A stretch of DNA of 64,000 nucleotides from an uncultured Caulobacterales bacterium (lineage in GTDB: Bacteria > Pseudomonadota > Alphaproteobacteria > Caulobacterales > Caulobacteraceae). Every line of letters starts with the position of its first letter. Position 1 is the first letter of the stretch. Below are positions 36,558-45,388 of the stretch, one piece after another. The DNA is taken from the NCBI GenBank assembly GCA_903862425.1, contig CAIOYC010000019.1:1-64000 (forward strand). Direction: 5' to 3'. Under the pieces are notes generated by a model. It was given only the letters and a program-made list of their open reading frames with translations, did no database searches and was not told the origin of the DNA. The translations under genes and the position numbers were made by a program.

Positions 36558-37895
36558 GTGAGACTGACGCGTCGTAGCGTAACCGGCGCGCTTCTGGCTT
36601 CATCGCTGGGAGCGAAGGCTCCCGCACAGACTTTTGACAACGGCGGCGGCCTGCGCGTGCGCCGCAGCCTGACCGGCATGTCGATCAACGACCCGGACCT
36701 GCAGGCCCTGCGCTACGCCGTCGCCCAGATGCGGGCGACCGAGGGGCCCCTATCCTGGCAGACCCAGCGGCAGGTCCACGCCGCGCCCTGGGGCCACCAC
36801 AATTCCTGGCGCTTTCTCCCCTGGCACCGGTTCCAACTCTATTATCTGGAGCGGATCATCGCCCACGTCTCGGGCAAGCCGGACTTCGCCATGCCCTATT
36901 GGGACTGGAACAGCGACCACGCCCCGGCGGCCTATTTCCAGCACGGCAGCCCACTGTTCGACAGCACGCGCACCATCACGTCCGCCTCGCGCATCTCCAC
37001 CTATCTCGGCTTCGAGTGGGCGTCGGGGCGGGGCGATCAGGACGATTTTTGGGGTCGCACCGACAACGAGTTCGGCGATTTCTTCGGCAGTCAGAACCCC
37101 ACGGGCGAGGCGGGCGCGGGCTTCGCCGGCTCGGCCGAGCAGTATGGCCACAACCTGATCCACCTTTTCGTCGGCGGGCGGATGCGCAACCTCTTGGAAA
37201 GTCCGCTCGACCCCCTGTTCTGGGCCCACCATTCGAACGTGGACCGTCAGTGGGCGGTCTGGACCGAAACCCACGGGGTGCGCAACTTCCCCCGCGAATT
37301 CGGCGCGGAGCCCTGCACTGGCTATGTGGACGCCGACGGCTTCCTCGCGCCCGCCCGCACAGCCGGCGAGGCGGTGGATACACGCCCCATGGGCTTCACC
37401 TATGACGATCTGACCCTGGCCCGCCGCGCCAACATCCTGGAGCAGTGGCCCGGCCAGCGTGACCCGACACCGGCCATCGTCTCCACGCGCAGCCTGCAGG
37501 GCCAGCGCCAGTCGCCGAGCCTGGTGCGCATCTTCGTCCCGCCCGCGCTGGTGGCCAGCCTCAAGGGCGCCTACGGACCGAGGCTCGACGTCACGGGGCT
37601 GCTACAAGTGATCGGGGGCGACGGCTACGCGGTGCGCATCACCTGCCGCTCCATCGACCTCAGCTTCGTGTTCGGCCAGGACGCAGTCTTCTCCGTGCCC
37701 ATGGGTGGCATGGGTCCGATGGGCATGCACCCCATGGGCCACCGGCTGCAGCTGCGCCGCCTGATCCCACGCGACGCCCGCGCCCTGAACGAAGGGTTCT
37801 GGATCGAGGCGGAATCGAACCTGCTGCGCGGTGAGCGCCGGGGGATGCAGCCCGAAGTCGCCAGCTTCGTGATCAACTATCGGGCCCAGGTCTAG
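36558..37895 (+). CDS. Exported tyrosinase (type-3 copper enzyme)
   Basis: This 445-residue tyrosinase domain protein probably hydroxylates or oxidises phenols with a dinuclear copper centre. CuA ligands: His74, His81 and His90 in QVHAAPWGHHNSWRFLPWHR. CuB ligands: His198 and His202 in YGHNLIHLF and His224/225 in DPLFWAHHSNVDRQW. The N-terminus TRRSVTGALL resembles a twin-arginine export signal, suiting export of a folded copper protein. A Met- and His-rich stretch PMGGMGPMGMHPMGHR occurs at 381-396. The start is GTG at 36558; no caddie protein gene is nearby. Confidence 0.92.
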   Translation: MRLTRRSVTGALLASSLGAKAPAQTFDNGGGLRVRRSLTGMSINDPDLQALRYAVAQMRATEGPLSWQTQRQVHAAPWGHHNSWRFLPWHRFQLYYLERIIAHVSGKPDFAMPYWDWNSDHAPAAYFQHGSPLFDSTRTITSASRISTYLGFEWASGRGDQDDFWGRTDNEFGDFFGSQNPTGEAGAGFAGSAEQYGHNLIHLFVGGRMRNLLESPLDPLFWAHHSNVDRQWAVWTETHGVRNFPREFGAEPCTGYVDADGFLAPARTAGEAVDTRPMGFTYDDLTLARRANILEQWPGQRDPTPAIVSTRSLQGQRQSPSLVRIFVPPALVASLKGAYGPRLDVTGLLQVIGGDGYAVRITCRSIDLSFVFGQDAVFSVPMGGMGPMGMHPMGHRLQLRRLIPRDARALNEGFWIEAESNLLRGERRGMQPEVASFVINYRAQV

Positions 37896-37926
37896 GCGGC
37901 TACAAGGCGGCGCAAGGAGTCGCTCC

Positions 37927-39102
37927 ATGTACCAGCCCCTATCCGGCGTCCGCATCCTGGCGGTGGAGCAGTACGCCGCAGGCCCCTACGGCACCCAGCT
38001 GCTGGCCGAGCTCGGGGCCGAGGTGATCAAGATCGAGGCGCCCTCCATCGGCGGCGACATCTCCCGTTCTCTAGGCCCCTATTTTCTCGGTGAGAACGAC
38101 TCCGAGTTTCTGCAGACCTTCAATCGCTCGAAGAAGTCGGTGACGCTGGAGATCAAGACGCCCGAGGGCCGGGCCGCGTTCGAGGCGCTGGTGAAGGGCG
38201 CGGATGCGGTGGTCAACAACCTACGCGGCGACCAGCCGGAGAAGCTGCGCATCACCCACGATCACTTGAAGGCCATCAATCCCGCCATCGTCTGCGCCCA
38301 TCTGTCCGCTTACGGACGGAATAATTCACGGGAGAGTTGGCCGGGCTACGACTATCTGATGCAGGCGGAGGCCGGGTTCATGACCCTGACCGGCGAGCCG
38401 GATACGCCGCCCGTGCGATTCGGCCTCTCCATGGTCGATTTCATGACCGGATCAGTGTTCGCCGTAGGGATCGTCTCCGCCATCCTCGGCGCGCGATCGT
38501 CCGGCCAAGGCTGCGACGTGGACGTGTCGCTCTACGACGTGGCGGTGCACCAGACCTCGTATCCCGCCACCTGGGCCATGAACGAGGGCCACATCGCCGG
38601 GCGACTGCCCCGCGGCGCCCACCCCTCCATCGCGCCTTCGCAGATGGTGCGCTGCGCCGACGGCTGGGCCTTCCTCATGTGCCAGAACCCCAAGTTCTGG
38701 GCCCTGTTCTGCGAGGTGGTGAACCAACTTCTTGCCGACGGCCCCGATCTGGCCAGTGACAGCCGTTTCGCGGACATGCCGGCGCGACGCGCCAATCTCG
38801 CCCCGCTGACCGAGGCCCTCGACGCCATCTTCCTCACCGCCACCCGCGCGGAATGGGCGCTGCGGCTGCAGGGCCGCGTTCCCTTCGCCCCCATCGACGA
38901 TCTGGCCGAGGCGTTGGAAAACCCCTTCCTGCGCGAGGTTCAGATGCGTGGAACCTTCGACCATCCGGCCCGCCCCGAAGGCCTGCACGGCCTCAACAGC
39001 CCCATAAAGATCGACGGCCAGCGCGCACCAGCACACCGTGCGCCGACCATGGGCGAACACAATGCCGAGGTGCTGGGTTCTGCATCGGGGCTGAAATCCT
39101 AA
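37927..39102 (+). CDS. Class III CoA-transferase (CaiB/BaiF family)
   Basis: This 391-residue enzyme is of the formyl-CoA transferase/carnitine-CoA transferase fold, moving CoA between carboxylic acids. The opening LSGVRILAVEQYAAGPYGTQLLAELGAEVIKIE is typical, and the catalytic Asp is probably Asp142 in PGYDYLMQAEAG. The closing LRGRVPFAPI-like segment and MGEHNAEVL also fit. The donor and acceptor are not readable. A separate role from the tyrosinase 32 bp upstream is likely, though the two could be co-transcribed. Confidence 0.92.
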   Translation: MYQPLSGVRILAVEQYAAGPYGTQLLAELGAEVIKIEAPSIGGDISRSLGPYFLGENDSEFLQTFNRSKKSVTLEIKTPEGRAAFEALVKGADAVVNNLRGDQPEKLRITHDHLKAINPAIVCAHLSAYGRNNSRESWPGYDYLMQAEAGFMTLTGEPDTPPVRFGLSMVDFMTGSVFAVGIVSAILGARSSGQGCDVDVSLYDVAVHQTSYPATWAMNEGHIAGRLPRGAHPSIAPSQMVRCADGWAFLMCQNPKFWALFCEVVNQLLADGPDLASDSRFADMPARRANLAPLTEALDAIFLTATRAEWALRLQGRVPFAPIDDLAEALENPFLREVQMRGTFDHPARPEGLHGLNSPIKIDGQRAPAHRAPTMGEHNAEVLGSASGLKS

Positions 39103-39214
39103 GCCGAACTCTTCGGGCACTCTACCGGGAGGGAGTCGACCTCCTCCATCCCATGTCCGATGGTGGCGCTCGATTCAGCCGGGGGGACTGACTATCAGAC
39201 GCCAGCTTGTTCGT

Positions 39215-39781
39215 ATGGTCTTCGCCGTCGTTAGCCTGGCCGTGGCCGTATGCGCCAGCCTGACCGCGGTGGCGGAACAGGCGCCGGCCTCGACGGTCGC
39301 ACAGTCCGTCGCCGAGGTCTTGCCCCTGGCCAATCCGCGCATCGTCCGCGCCGAGGCGATCGCCACCGATCCGCGCCGCATCGGCGAGATTCGCACCGCG
39401 CTGCACGACACCGACATCGCCACGCAGATCGCGCCGGACCGGCTGCGCGCCGTGCTGGTGCGGCTCGACACGGTGACCGCCGCCCGGCGCGGCGCCTTGT
39501 CACCCGTGGGTCTGGCGCTTCTGGCCAAGAGCTACGAGCTCAGCCCGCTGGATTACACCTATGCCGTCGGGCGGCTAGATTTCGCCTATGAACACTGGAC
39601 CGAGCTCACCCCCGCCATCCGCGCCAAGGTATTCGTCGAGACCGCCTGCCTGCGCATGGCGGAAACCAAGCCCATCGATGGGCTTGCCGGCAGGATCGCC
39701 AATCGCGCGGGCGCCCTGGCCGTGTCGCTGAACCTGCGCCGCGCCTGGCGCAACGCCACCACCTGCCAGCCGAACTACTGA
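39215..39781 (+). CDS. Exported helical protein of unknown function, coupled to Wzy-like gene
   Basis: This 188-residue protein has a likely signal peptide or anchor (FAVVSLAVAVCASLTAVAEQ) and a helical mature domain. The mature part shows a tetratricopeptide-like pattern (LLAKSYELSPLDYTYAVGRLDFAYEHW). The stop codon overlaps the ATG of the O-antigen ligase-like gene (TGATG), so both are made together. I do not recognise a family. It may be a periplasmic partner of the polymerase or ligase, by position. Residues just before 39215 are in frame but contain no usual start codon. Confidence 0.75.
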   Translation: MVFAVVSLAVAVCASLTAVAEQAPASTVAQSVAEVLPLANPRIVRAEAIATDPRRIGEIRTALHDTDIATQIAPDRLRAVLVRLDTVTAARRGALSPVGLALLAKSYELSPLDYTYAVGRLDFAYEHWTELTPAIRAKVFVETACLRMAETKPIDGLAGRIANRAGALAVSLNLRRAWRNATTCQPNY

Positions 39782-41124
39782 TGGCCCGTTCACCCAAGAC
39801 CTCATCCCTGTCGCTCGGCGCGGCGGGTCTCGTGCTGGCGCCGCTCGTGGTGGTGTTCGCTGGCCACTTCATGAAGGGCGCTTTCGGCGCGGCCGACAGC
39901 ATCGCCCTGGCGGCGGCGATGGCGCTGCTCGCGGCGGTGGCCGCGCTGTGGTGGCGGGACGCCGGGGCCCTGTTGGCCAGCCCGCTCCTGGGTCCGGCCG
40001 CCCTGGCCTTCGCCGTGGTGTTGGCGGTCGCGCTCTACCAGTTGGCGACGCCGGGTTTTGACCGGGAATATGTGCTGATGGCGGTTCTCCGCCTGTGGGC
40101 CATGGGCGGCGCCTTCATCCTTGCGGCCCTTATCGGTTTCGACGAGCGGCGCTTCGGCCTGTTCCGTTGGGGGCTGGCGACGGCGACCCTGTTGTTCGCC
40201 GTGCTCGCCCTGGTGCTCTACCTGTTATCCATGAGCGGCGCCTTGCCCATCGATCGCTATTTCCTGGACCAGACCCGGCTGAACTATCCGCTACTGAGCC
40301 CGAACAGTACGGCTCTGGCCCTGTTGCTTGGCGGCGCGCCCACCCTGGCGATCGGGCTGGCGGAAATCCCGTCCAGACCCGCTGAGGGGGAGACACGGCG
40401 CACGGCCTCGCCGCTTCTGTGGATCGCGCTGGCCGCAGCCTCTGTCTCCCTGTTCGACCTTCTGCTGACCCGGTCGCGGACGGGCATCCTGCTGGCGGTG
40501 GCGGTGGGGGGCGGCGCCTTCCTGATCCAGCGTATTCGAACCCGCAAGGGCGCGTTGACGATCGGCCTACCCGCCGCTCTGGTGGGGGCGGGCCTGCTGG
40601 TGGTGGCGACCTTCTCCCGGCTCGGCAAGACGAATGACGACCTTTCGCTCCGCCTGCGCATCTTCGCAGCGCACCTCCCCACGGCTCTGGACAAGCCCCT
40701 CGTCGGCCATGGTTTTGGCGGGTTCGTGGAGATGAACCGGGCCGCCACAAATCTCGACAACTTCAGCGCCGTGTTCAATGTCGGCGCCCTGCACAACGTT
40801 TATCTGCAATGGATGGAGCAGGCCGGGTGGATCGCCACCGCCGCCATGGCCATCGTAATCCTCGCCGTACTCTTCCCGATGCTGGGCGAGATGCGGCGCG
40901 GCCGCCGGGCCTCCAGCTACTGGCTGCGTGCGGCGGTGGCGGCGACGGTGATCGCCTTCGGCCAGGGCCTGCTTGATCTCGGGCTGGAGCATTACTCCAA
41001 CGTCCTGCTCCTGACCCTCGTACTGGGGGTGGGTTTCGGCCTCTGCGTCCGCCGCCGCCTGCTGCGTCGGCGTAGGTCCGAGGCGGATTTGGCCGAAGTT
41101 GAAGCCGAGCCGATGGTCGCTTAG
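39781..41124 (+). CDS. O-antigen ligase/polymerase family membrane protein
   Basis: The product has 447 residues and about 11-12 hydrophobic helices, with a large periplasmic loop near the end holding LRLRIFAAHLPTALDKPLVGHGFGGFVEMNR, the signature of the Wzy/WaaL/RfaL group. Such proteins polymerise or ligate lipid-linked glycan units on the periplasmic face. A basic C-terminal tail (RRRLLRRRRSE) lies in the cytoplasm. It is coupled to the upstream exported protein and convergent with the nucleotidyltransferase (4-bp overlap). Polymerase and ligase cannot be distinguished by eye. Confidence 0.88.
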   Translation: MARSPKTSSLSLGAAGLVLAPLVVVFAGHFMKGAFGAADSIALAAAMALLAAVAALWWRDAGALLASPLLGPAALAFAVVLAVALYQLATPGFDREYVLMAVLRLWAMGGAFILAALIGFDERRFGLFRWGLATATLLFAVLALVLYLLSMSGALPIDRYFLDQTRLNYPLLSPNSTALALLLGGAPTLAIGLAEIPSRPAEGETRRTASPLLWIALAAASVSLFDLLLTRSRTGILLAVAVGGGAFLIQRIRTRKGALTIGLPAALVGAGLLVVATFSRLGKTNDDLSLRLRIFAAHLPTALDKPLVGHGFGGFVEMNRAATNLDNFSAVFNVGALHNVYLQWMEQAGWIATAAMAIVILAVLFPMLGEMRRGRRASSYWLRAAVAATVIAFGQGLLDLGLEHYSNVLLLTLVLGVGFGLCVRRRLLRRRRSEADLAEVEAEPMVA

Positions 41125-41819
41125 GCGCGTCCGGCGAGGACGGCCCTGATCCAGTCGTGCGAGCGCGCGAAGTCCTCAGGCACGCCGATATCGAGGAAGG
41201 CGCCCTCATAGATACGGCCCTTCAGTTCGCGCCGCGCGGCCAGCACCGGATAGACCTCCGCTTCTATAGAGACGGCGCGTCCGGCGGGGATGAGGTCCAA
41301 TATGGCGCGCGACAGGGCCGCGACCCCGCCATTGATCACGCCTGGTCCCGGCCCACGTTTCTCGCCGAATGCGATGATGAATTCGCCGTCGAGATCGACC
41401 GAGCCGTAGCGGCCCGCATCCTCCACTCGGCGCAGAGCCAGGGCGGCGGGCGCATCGGCGCCGGCGCGGTCGAGATCCCACACGTCGATGTCGAACAGGC
41501 TGTCGCCGTTCATGAAGAAGAACCGTTCGTCCAGATCCTCGGCCACGAAGCGCAGGGCGCCGCCCGTGCCCAGCGGCTCAGGCTCGATGCGTACGGTGAC
41601 GTCGCCCTGACCCGCGAAGGCCGCGGTCAACTTTTCGCCGGCGAAACCGCCGGAAATCAGGATGCGCTTGACGCCCTGGCGGCGCAGTTCACCGACCAGA
41701 TGGGCCAGGAACGGCTTGCCGCCGACCTCCAACAGAGGTTTGGGCGTCCCCTTGGTAAGTTCGCCCAGCCGCGTCCCGAGGCCGCCCGCGAGGATGACCG
41801 CCTGTTCGATACTGCTCAC
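41121..41819 (-). CDS. Sugar nucleotidyltransferase (HddC/GmhD-like)
   Basis: This 232-residue nucleotidyltransferase has AVILAGGLGTRLGELTKGTPKPLL at the start (nucleotide-binding and active-site lysine), then GTGGALRFV and MNGDSLFDID, whose Asp binds the metal. Closest in look to D-glycero-D-manno-heptose-1-phosphate guanylyltransferase, but glucose- or mannose-1-phosphate relatives share these motifs. It provides an activated sugar for the glycan locus. Last of a reverse-strand operon; the start lies 9 bp after the epimerase stop. Confidence 0.88.
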   Translation of the reverse strand: MSSIEQAVILAGGLGTRLGELTKGTPKPLLEVGGKPFLAHLVGELRRQGVKRILISGGFAGEKLTAAFAGQGDVTVRIEPEPLGTGGALRFVAEDLDERFFFMNGDSLFDIDVWDLDRAGADAPAALALRRVEDAGRYGSVDLDGEFIIAFGEKRGPGPGVINGGVAALSRAILDLIPAGRAVSIEAEVYPVLAARRELKGRIYEGAFLDIGVPEDFARSHDWIRAVLAGRA

Positions 41820-41828
41820 GCGCGCCCC

Positions 41829-42788
41829 TTAGGTGAACTTGCCGCCGGTCTCGTCCTTCCACTCGCCCAGCGCAACCTTCAGGTCGCGGTTGAAGGCATA
41901 GCCCTGGTCGAGCAGCCATTGCGGCGTGACGGCGGTGGAGTTGACCAGCTTGCGCACCCGGTCGCGGTGGATCGGCGTCTTCAGCCCAACCTTGGCCAGG
42001 GCCTCGAAGCCATAGGCGGCGGCCAGCAGCAGCGGCAGCGGCACCACGCCGAGGGGTTTCGGGAAGCCCGCCACGGTATGGAAGGATTCCACGATGTCCT
42101 GCGTGGTCGAAGCCTGCGGGAAGGCGAAGTTGTAGGTCAGCTCCGGCTCATCCCGCGACAGGGCGAACGCGAAGGTGTCGAGCAGTTCGTCCACATAGCC
42201 GCCGCCCTTGATGGCGTCCTTACGGCCTGGGTAAAAGAAGATACGGCGGCGCAGGGCGTTGGCGAGGAAGGTGTAATTGCCGCGCTCGCCCGGGCCGAAC
42301 ACCACGCCCGGCCGCACCACCACCAGTTGTCGGCCTTCACCGCGCCCACGCCACTGGCGATGGATGACCTCCGCCATGCGCTTGGAGCGGCCGTAATCCG
42401 ACACCGGGGTCAGGGGCTTGGTCTCGGTAATCAGGGTCTCGGACGGCCCGTAGACCGAGATAGAGCTGGTGAAGAGGATGCGCTCGATCCCCGCCTGCTC
42501 AGCCAGCTTGGTGATGCTGAGGGCGCCCAGCACATTAGTACGGTAATACTCCTCGGGCGGATGGCCCGGCGTGCGATGTACGGCGGCGAAATTGTAGATG
42601 GTGTCCACGCCCTGGCCGAGCTTTTCGTCGAGTGCCTCGCCCACATCGGCGGTGATATATCCGACACCCGCATGTGTCTCGCGCGGCTCCAGAATATCGA
42701 GCGCGATGACCTTTTCGCCCTGCGCAGCGAGGCGCGCGACCAAACGCGTGCCGATGAAGCCGCTGGCTCCCGTAATCAGTACTGCCAC
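41829..42788 (-). CDS. NAD-dependent epimerase/dehydratase
   Basis: This 319-residue extended SDR has the NAD motif LITGASGFIGTRL, the acidic ALDI after strand 2, Ser/Thr in FTSSISVYGP and the YxxxK pair in DYGRSKRMAE. It most probably epimerises or reduces a nucleotide sugar used by the surrounding glycosyltransferases. GTG at 42788 is preferred over a TTG seven codons upstream because GGGGG is five bases before it and the Rossmann strand starts directly. The C-terminal 80 residues form the variable substrate domain. Confidence 0.88.
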   Translation of the reverse strand: MAVLITGASGFIGTRLVARLAAQGEKVIALDILEPRETHAGVGYITADVGEALDEKLGQGVDTIYNFAAVHRTPGHPPEEYYRTNVLGALSITKLAEQAGIERILFTSSISVYGPSETLITETKPLTPVSDYGRSKRMAEVIHRQWRGRGEGRQLVVVRPGVVFGPGERGNYTFLANALRRRIFFYPGRKDAIKGGGYVDELLDTFAFALSRDEPELTYNFAFPQASTTQDIVESFHTVAGFPKPLGVVPLPLLLAAAYGFEALAKVGLKTPIHRDRVRKLVNSTAVTPQWLLDQGYAFNRDLKVALGEWKDETGGKFT

Positions 42789-42901
42789 GAAATCCCCCGA
42801 AGATTTCAACGTGATATATCAGAAAACACGTCCCCGCGACGCGCTTCCCCGGTGAAGTAGTCGCTTTATACTATACCCACTCGCCCGCCCCGAGCTGAGC
42901 T

Positions 42902-44050
42902 TTATCTTCCCGACGCCGCGCTGTTCCAGGTCTGGAATTTGACCCCACGTAGCGATAGGATGACTCCGCCGAAGGTCGCCGAGGTGCTGCGGATCGCCTT
43001 GGCGATCAGTGCCAATCCCGGCAGCCCCGCGAACCCGCCCGCCGCCATCAGGAGCGCGATCAAGGCCAACATCACCGCGACCGGCCAGCCAATGGTCAGA
43101 AGGATCACCAGCCAGGCGCTCAGCCCGAACAGCATCAGCAGGGGGAAGGCGAACCAGCGGATCACCTTGTGTGAATAGAACTGGTAGGTAAACAGCGGAC
43201 CCCGCGCATGGATCTGCGGCCGAACCAAACGGAAGCAGTTGAAGGCGCGGCAGGCTATTCTCACCTTGCGGCGCAACTCGTCGCCGAGTTCGGTGGCGGT
43301 CTTCTCATAGGCCAAGGCCTCGGGCCGCGACACCAGTCTGTAGCCGGCGAAGACCGTGTTTATCGAGGTGAACATGTCGTCAATCACGGCCGGCGCGGCA
43401 GGCTTATAAAGCGTGCGGCGCAGGGCGAACAGGCCGCCGTCCGCCGAGACCGTGGTGCCGGCGCGCTCGGTTTCGAGCGCCTTCAACCGCTCCTCGAACT
43501 GCCAGTAGCCGGAGCTGATGGCGGTGACGTCGTTATCGCCGGAATTGTCATAGAGTAGCCTGGCGGAGGCGCAGCCGACGGTAGGGTCGGCGAAGGTCTC
43601 GGCCAGCTTCTGGATCGCCTCCGGGGCGCTGAACGTATTGGCGTCGGTGAGGATGAAGATCTCGCCCCTGGCGCGGGCGGAAAGGGTGGCCATGCCGACG
43701 CTCTTGCCCGAGCGTTCCGGACTGGCGATTACCGTCACCTGGTCCCCGAACTGGCGAGCAAGTTCCTCTGTGCGGTCGCTGCAGGCGTCGAGATAGAACA
43801 ACGCCTCGCCCAGGTCGCCGAACGGTTTAAGGCTTTCTAGGGTGGTGCGGATTTTCTGCTCGATCACCGCCTCTTCATTGTGGCAGCAGCACAGGATGCT
43901 CACGGACGGTAGCGGGGCGGCAGGATTGGGCTGGAAGTCCGGCTTGCGCTTCAGGAAGCGTAGCGATGTCGGATAGGTCAGGAACGGGTGTTGCAGCAAC
44001 AACGCCGCGACCGCACTAACAAACAATATACTCCAAACGACCATCAACAT
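42902..44050 (-). CDS. Glycosyltransferase family 2 membrane protein
   Basis: The product, 382 residues, is a family 2-like synthase: an N-terminal membrane helix, a cytoplasmic GT-A domain (SVSILCCCHNEEAVIEQKI; LDACSDRTEEL; IFILTDANTF as DxD-like site; later YWQFEERLKALE), and three C-terminal membrane helices. This topology is that of processive polysaccharide synthases and EPS glycosyltransferases. The sugar is unknown. The ATG at 44050 follows AGGATGGG and is 8 bp after the stop of the upstream GT gene. An AT-richer spacer of about 110 bp separates it from the epimerase gene. Confidence 0.88.
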   Translation of the reverse strand: MLMVVWSILFVSAVAALLLQHPFLTYPTSLRFLKRKPDFQPNPAAPLPSVSILCCCHNEEAVIEQKIRTTLESLKPFGDLGEALFYLDACSDRTEELARQFGDQVTVIASPERSGKSVGMATLSARARGEIFILTDANTFSAPEAIQKLAETFADPTVGCASARLLYDNSGDNDVTAISSGYWQFEERLKALETERAGTTVSADGGLFALRRTLYKPAAPAVIDDMFTSINTVFAGYRLVSRPEALAYEKTATELGDELRRKVRIACRAFNCFRLVRPQIHARGPLFTYQFYSHKVIRWFAFPLLMLFGLSAWLVILLTIGWPVAVMLALIALLMAAGGFAGLPGLALIAKAIRSTSATFGGVILSLRGVKFQTWNSAASGR

Positions 44051-44058
44051 TGCCCATC

Positions 44059-45285
44059 CTAGGCAATCGGCAGATCGAGAATGTCTTCCCACACCCGCCG
44101 ATTGTGTTCTTCGGAACAATAAAGCCCCAGCCACTCCTGGCCGATTTCTACCGCACCACGCGCCGAAGCGCTCAGCTTATCCGGAGACTCGCATAGAGTA
44201 GCCCATCCTTCTTCAGATAAGACTAACGGGTATTGAGTCACCCCGATACCCTGTAACGCCTCTTGATTGAGCGCAACCGGTATGCCGTAGGACCATCCTT
44301 CCAACACCTTGGTCTTGATGCCGCCGACCCTAAAGGTGGGCGCCAGCGCCAGCGAACCCGGCTGATAGGCGTCTGCGAGGGACTCGGTATAGCCGTGCCA
44401 GACGACGCCGGGTATCTGCGGCCATTCGCGGCTCTTGCGACCATAGACGTGCAGTTCGACGGCCGGCGAATGGTCGCGCCACAATCCCGTGAGGAAATCG
44501 AGCGCCAGGAAGTTCTGTTGCTGATGGTCGCCGCCGATGAAGATGCACCGCTGCACCACCGTCTCGTCCGGTTCCGCGATCCGACGGATCGGGACGGTGG
44601 GAAAGATGGTGCGGATGCGTTCGCCCAGCTCGGGTGGGCAGGCCGCGGCCAGGATCGACCGCTCCACAGGCGAGACCAGGATCGTGCAACTCGTAAGGCT
44701 CACCACGGCCTTTTCAGCCGAGCGCAAGGTCCAGGATTCATAGGCCGACAGGGTCCGGGTCACTACGCCGAGAGACAGCAGCTTGCCGATCACGCCCGGC
44801 AGCTGCGAGGCGGCCATGCCCAGCGACATGGGATGGGCGGCTTCGCGCTCCATTTCCAGCCGCCGCGAGAGCAGGTCGTCCATGTCGGCCACGAGGCGCA
44901 CACCGGGCAGACCGCCAGCGCAGAGGCGAATCAACCGCTCGCAGCGGATCATGTCGAAGATGACCGTGTCGAAGCCGCCTGCCCTGAGCCTGGCCAGCGC
45001 GGCCCCCGGGCCCGGCCCGGCGCTATAAAGCAGGACTTGCAAAGACGCCGGGCGTCCTGAGAGCAGCGCGCCGGCAAAGGCGAGCATGATGCGGATAAGG
45101 CCGATGATCCGGGCGTTGGCCGTGGCGGTGGGAAGCTCGATCACCTCCACCTCGGCGATCTCGCCCAAGGCCTTCAGATGCGCGCGGATGGTGTTGACAC
45201 GTCCGACGCTTTCCGAGAGGTCTCGGGTCACGACGAACGCAAGGCGGCGTCGAAGGCCGGCAGGCTCAAGCCCTTCATCAGCCAT
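44059..45285 (-). CDS. Glycosyltransferase, GT-B fold (GT4-like)
   Basis: This 408-residue protein resembles retaining GT-B glycosyltransferases. The N-terminal domain begins LAFVVTRDLSESVGRVNTI and the C-terminal domain has GGDHQQQNFLALDFLTGLW and the nucleotide-sugar signature FRVGGIKTKVLEGWSYGIPV, where the Glu contacts the donor. No membrane helix. The start at 45285 is preferred because residues before it are Arg/Cys-rich and unlike a protein start, although the ribosome binding site is weak. It sits between the GH16 gene and the GT2 gene in one operon. Confidence 0.83.
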   Translation of the reverse strand: MADEGLEPAGLRRRLAFVVTRDLSESVGRVNTIRAHLKALGEIAEVEVIELPTATANARIIGLIRIMLAFAGALLSGRPASLQVLLYSAGPGPGAALARLRAGGFDTVIFDMIRCERLIRLCAGGLPGVRLVADMDDLLSRRLEMEREAAHPMSLGMAASQLPGVIGKLLSLGVVTRTLSAYESWTLRSAEKAVVSLTSCTILVSPVERSILAAACPPELGERIRTIFPTVPIRRIAEPDETVVQRCIFIGGDHQQQNFLALDFLTGLWRDHSPAVELHVYGRKSREWPQIPGVVWHGYTESLADAYQPGSLALAPTFRVGGIKTKVLEGWSYGIPVALNQEALQGIGVTQYPLVLSEEGWATLCESPDKLSASARGAVEIGQEWLGLYCSEEHNRRVWEDILDLPIA

Positions 45286-45325
45286 CTTCAGCTTCACAGA
45301 ATATTGGCCCCGACATAACCTTAGC

Positions 45326-45357
45326 GTGCATAGTCGCCCTGCGGCAGGCCTATGCAC
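45326..45357. repeat. Perfect 8-bp-arm hairpin between GH16 and GT4 genes
   Basis: GTGCATAG (45326-45333) and CTATGCAC (45350-45357) are perfect inverted arms. The 16-base interior can pair further (GCC..TG with CA.GGC). It lies 31 bases after the GH16 stop and about 40 before the GT4 start on the reverse strand. No U-run follows, so it is not a classical terminator. It may stabilise the upstream message or act as an RNA-level control between the two genes. Confidence 0.55.
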
Positions 45358-45388
45358 TCGCACGTGCTGTGTTTCGATATAGAAATAC

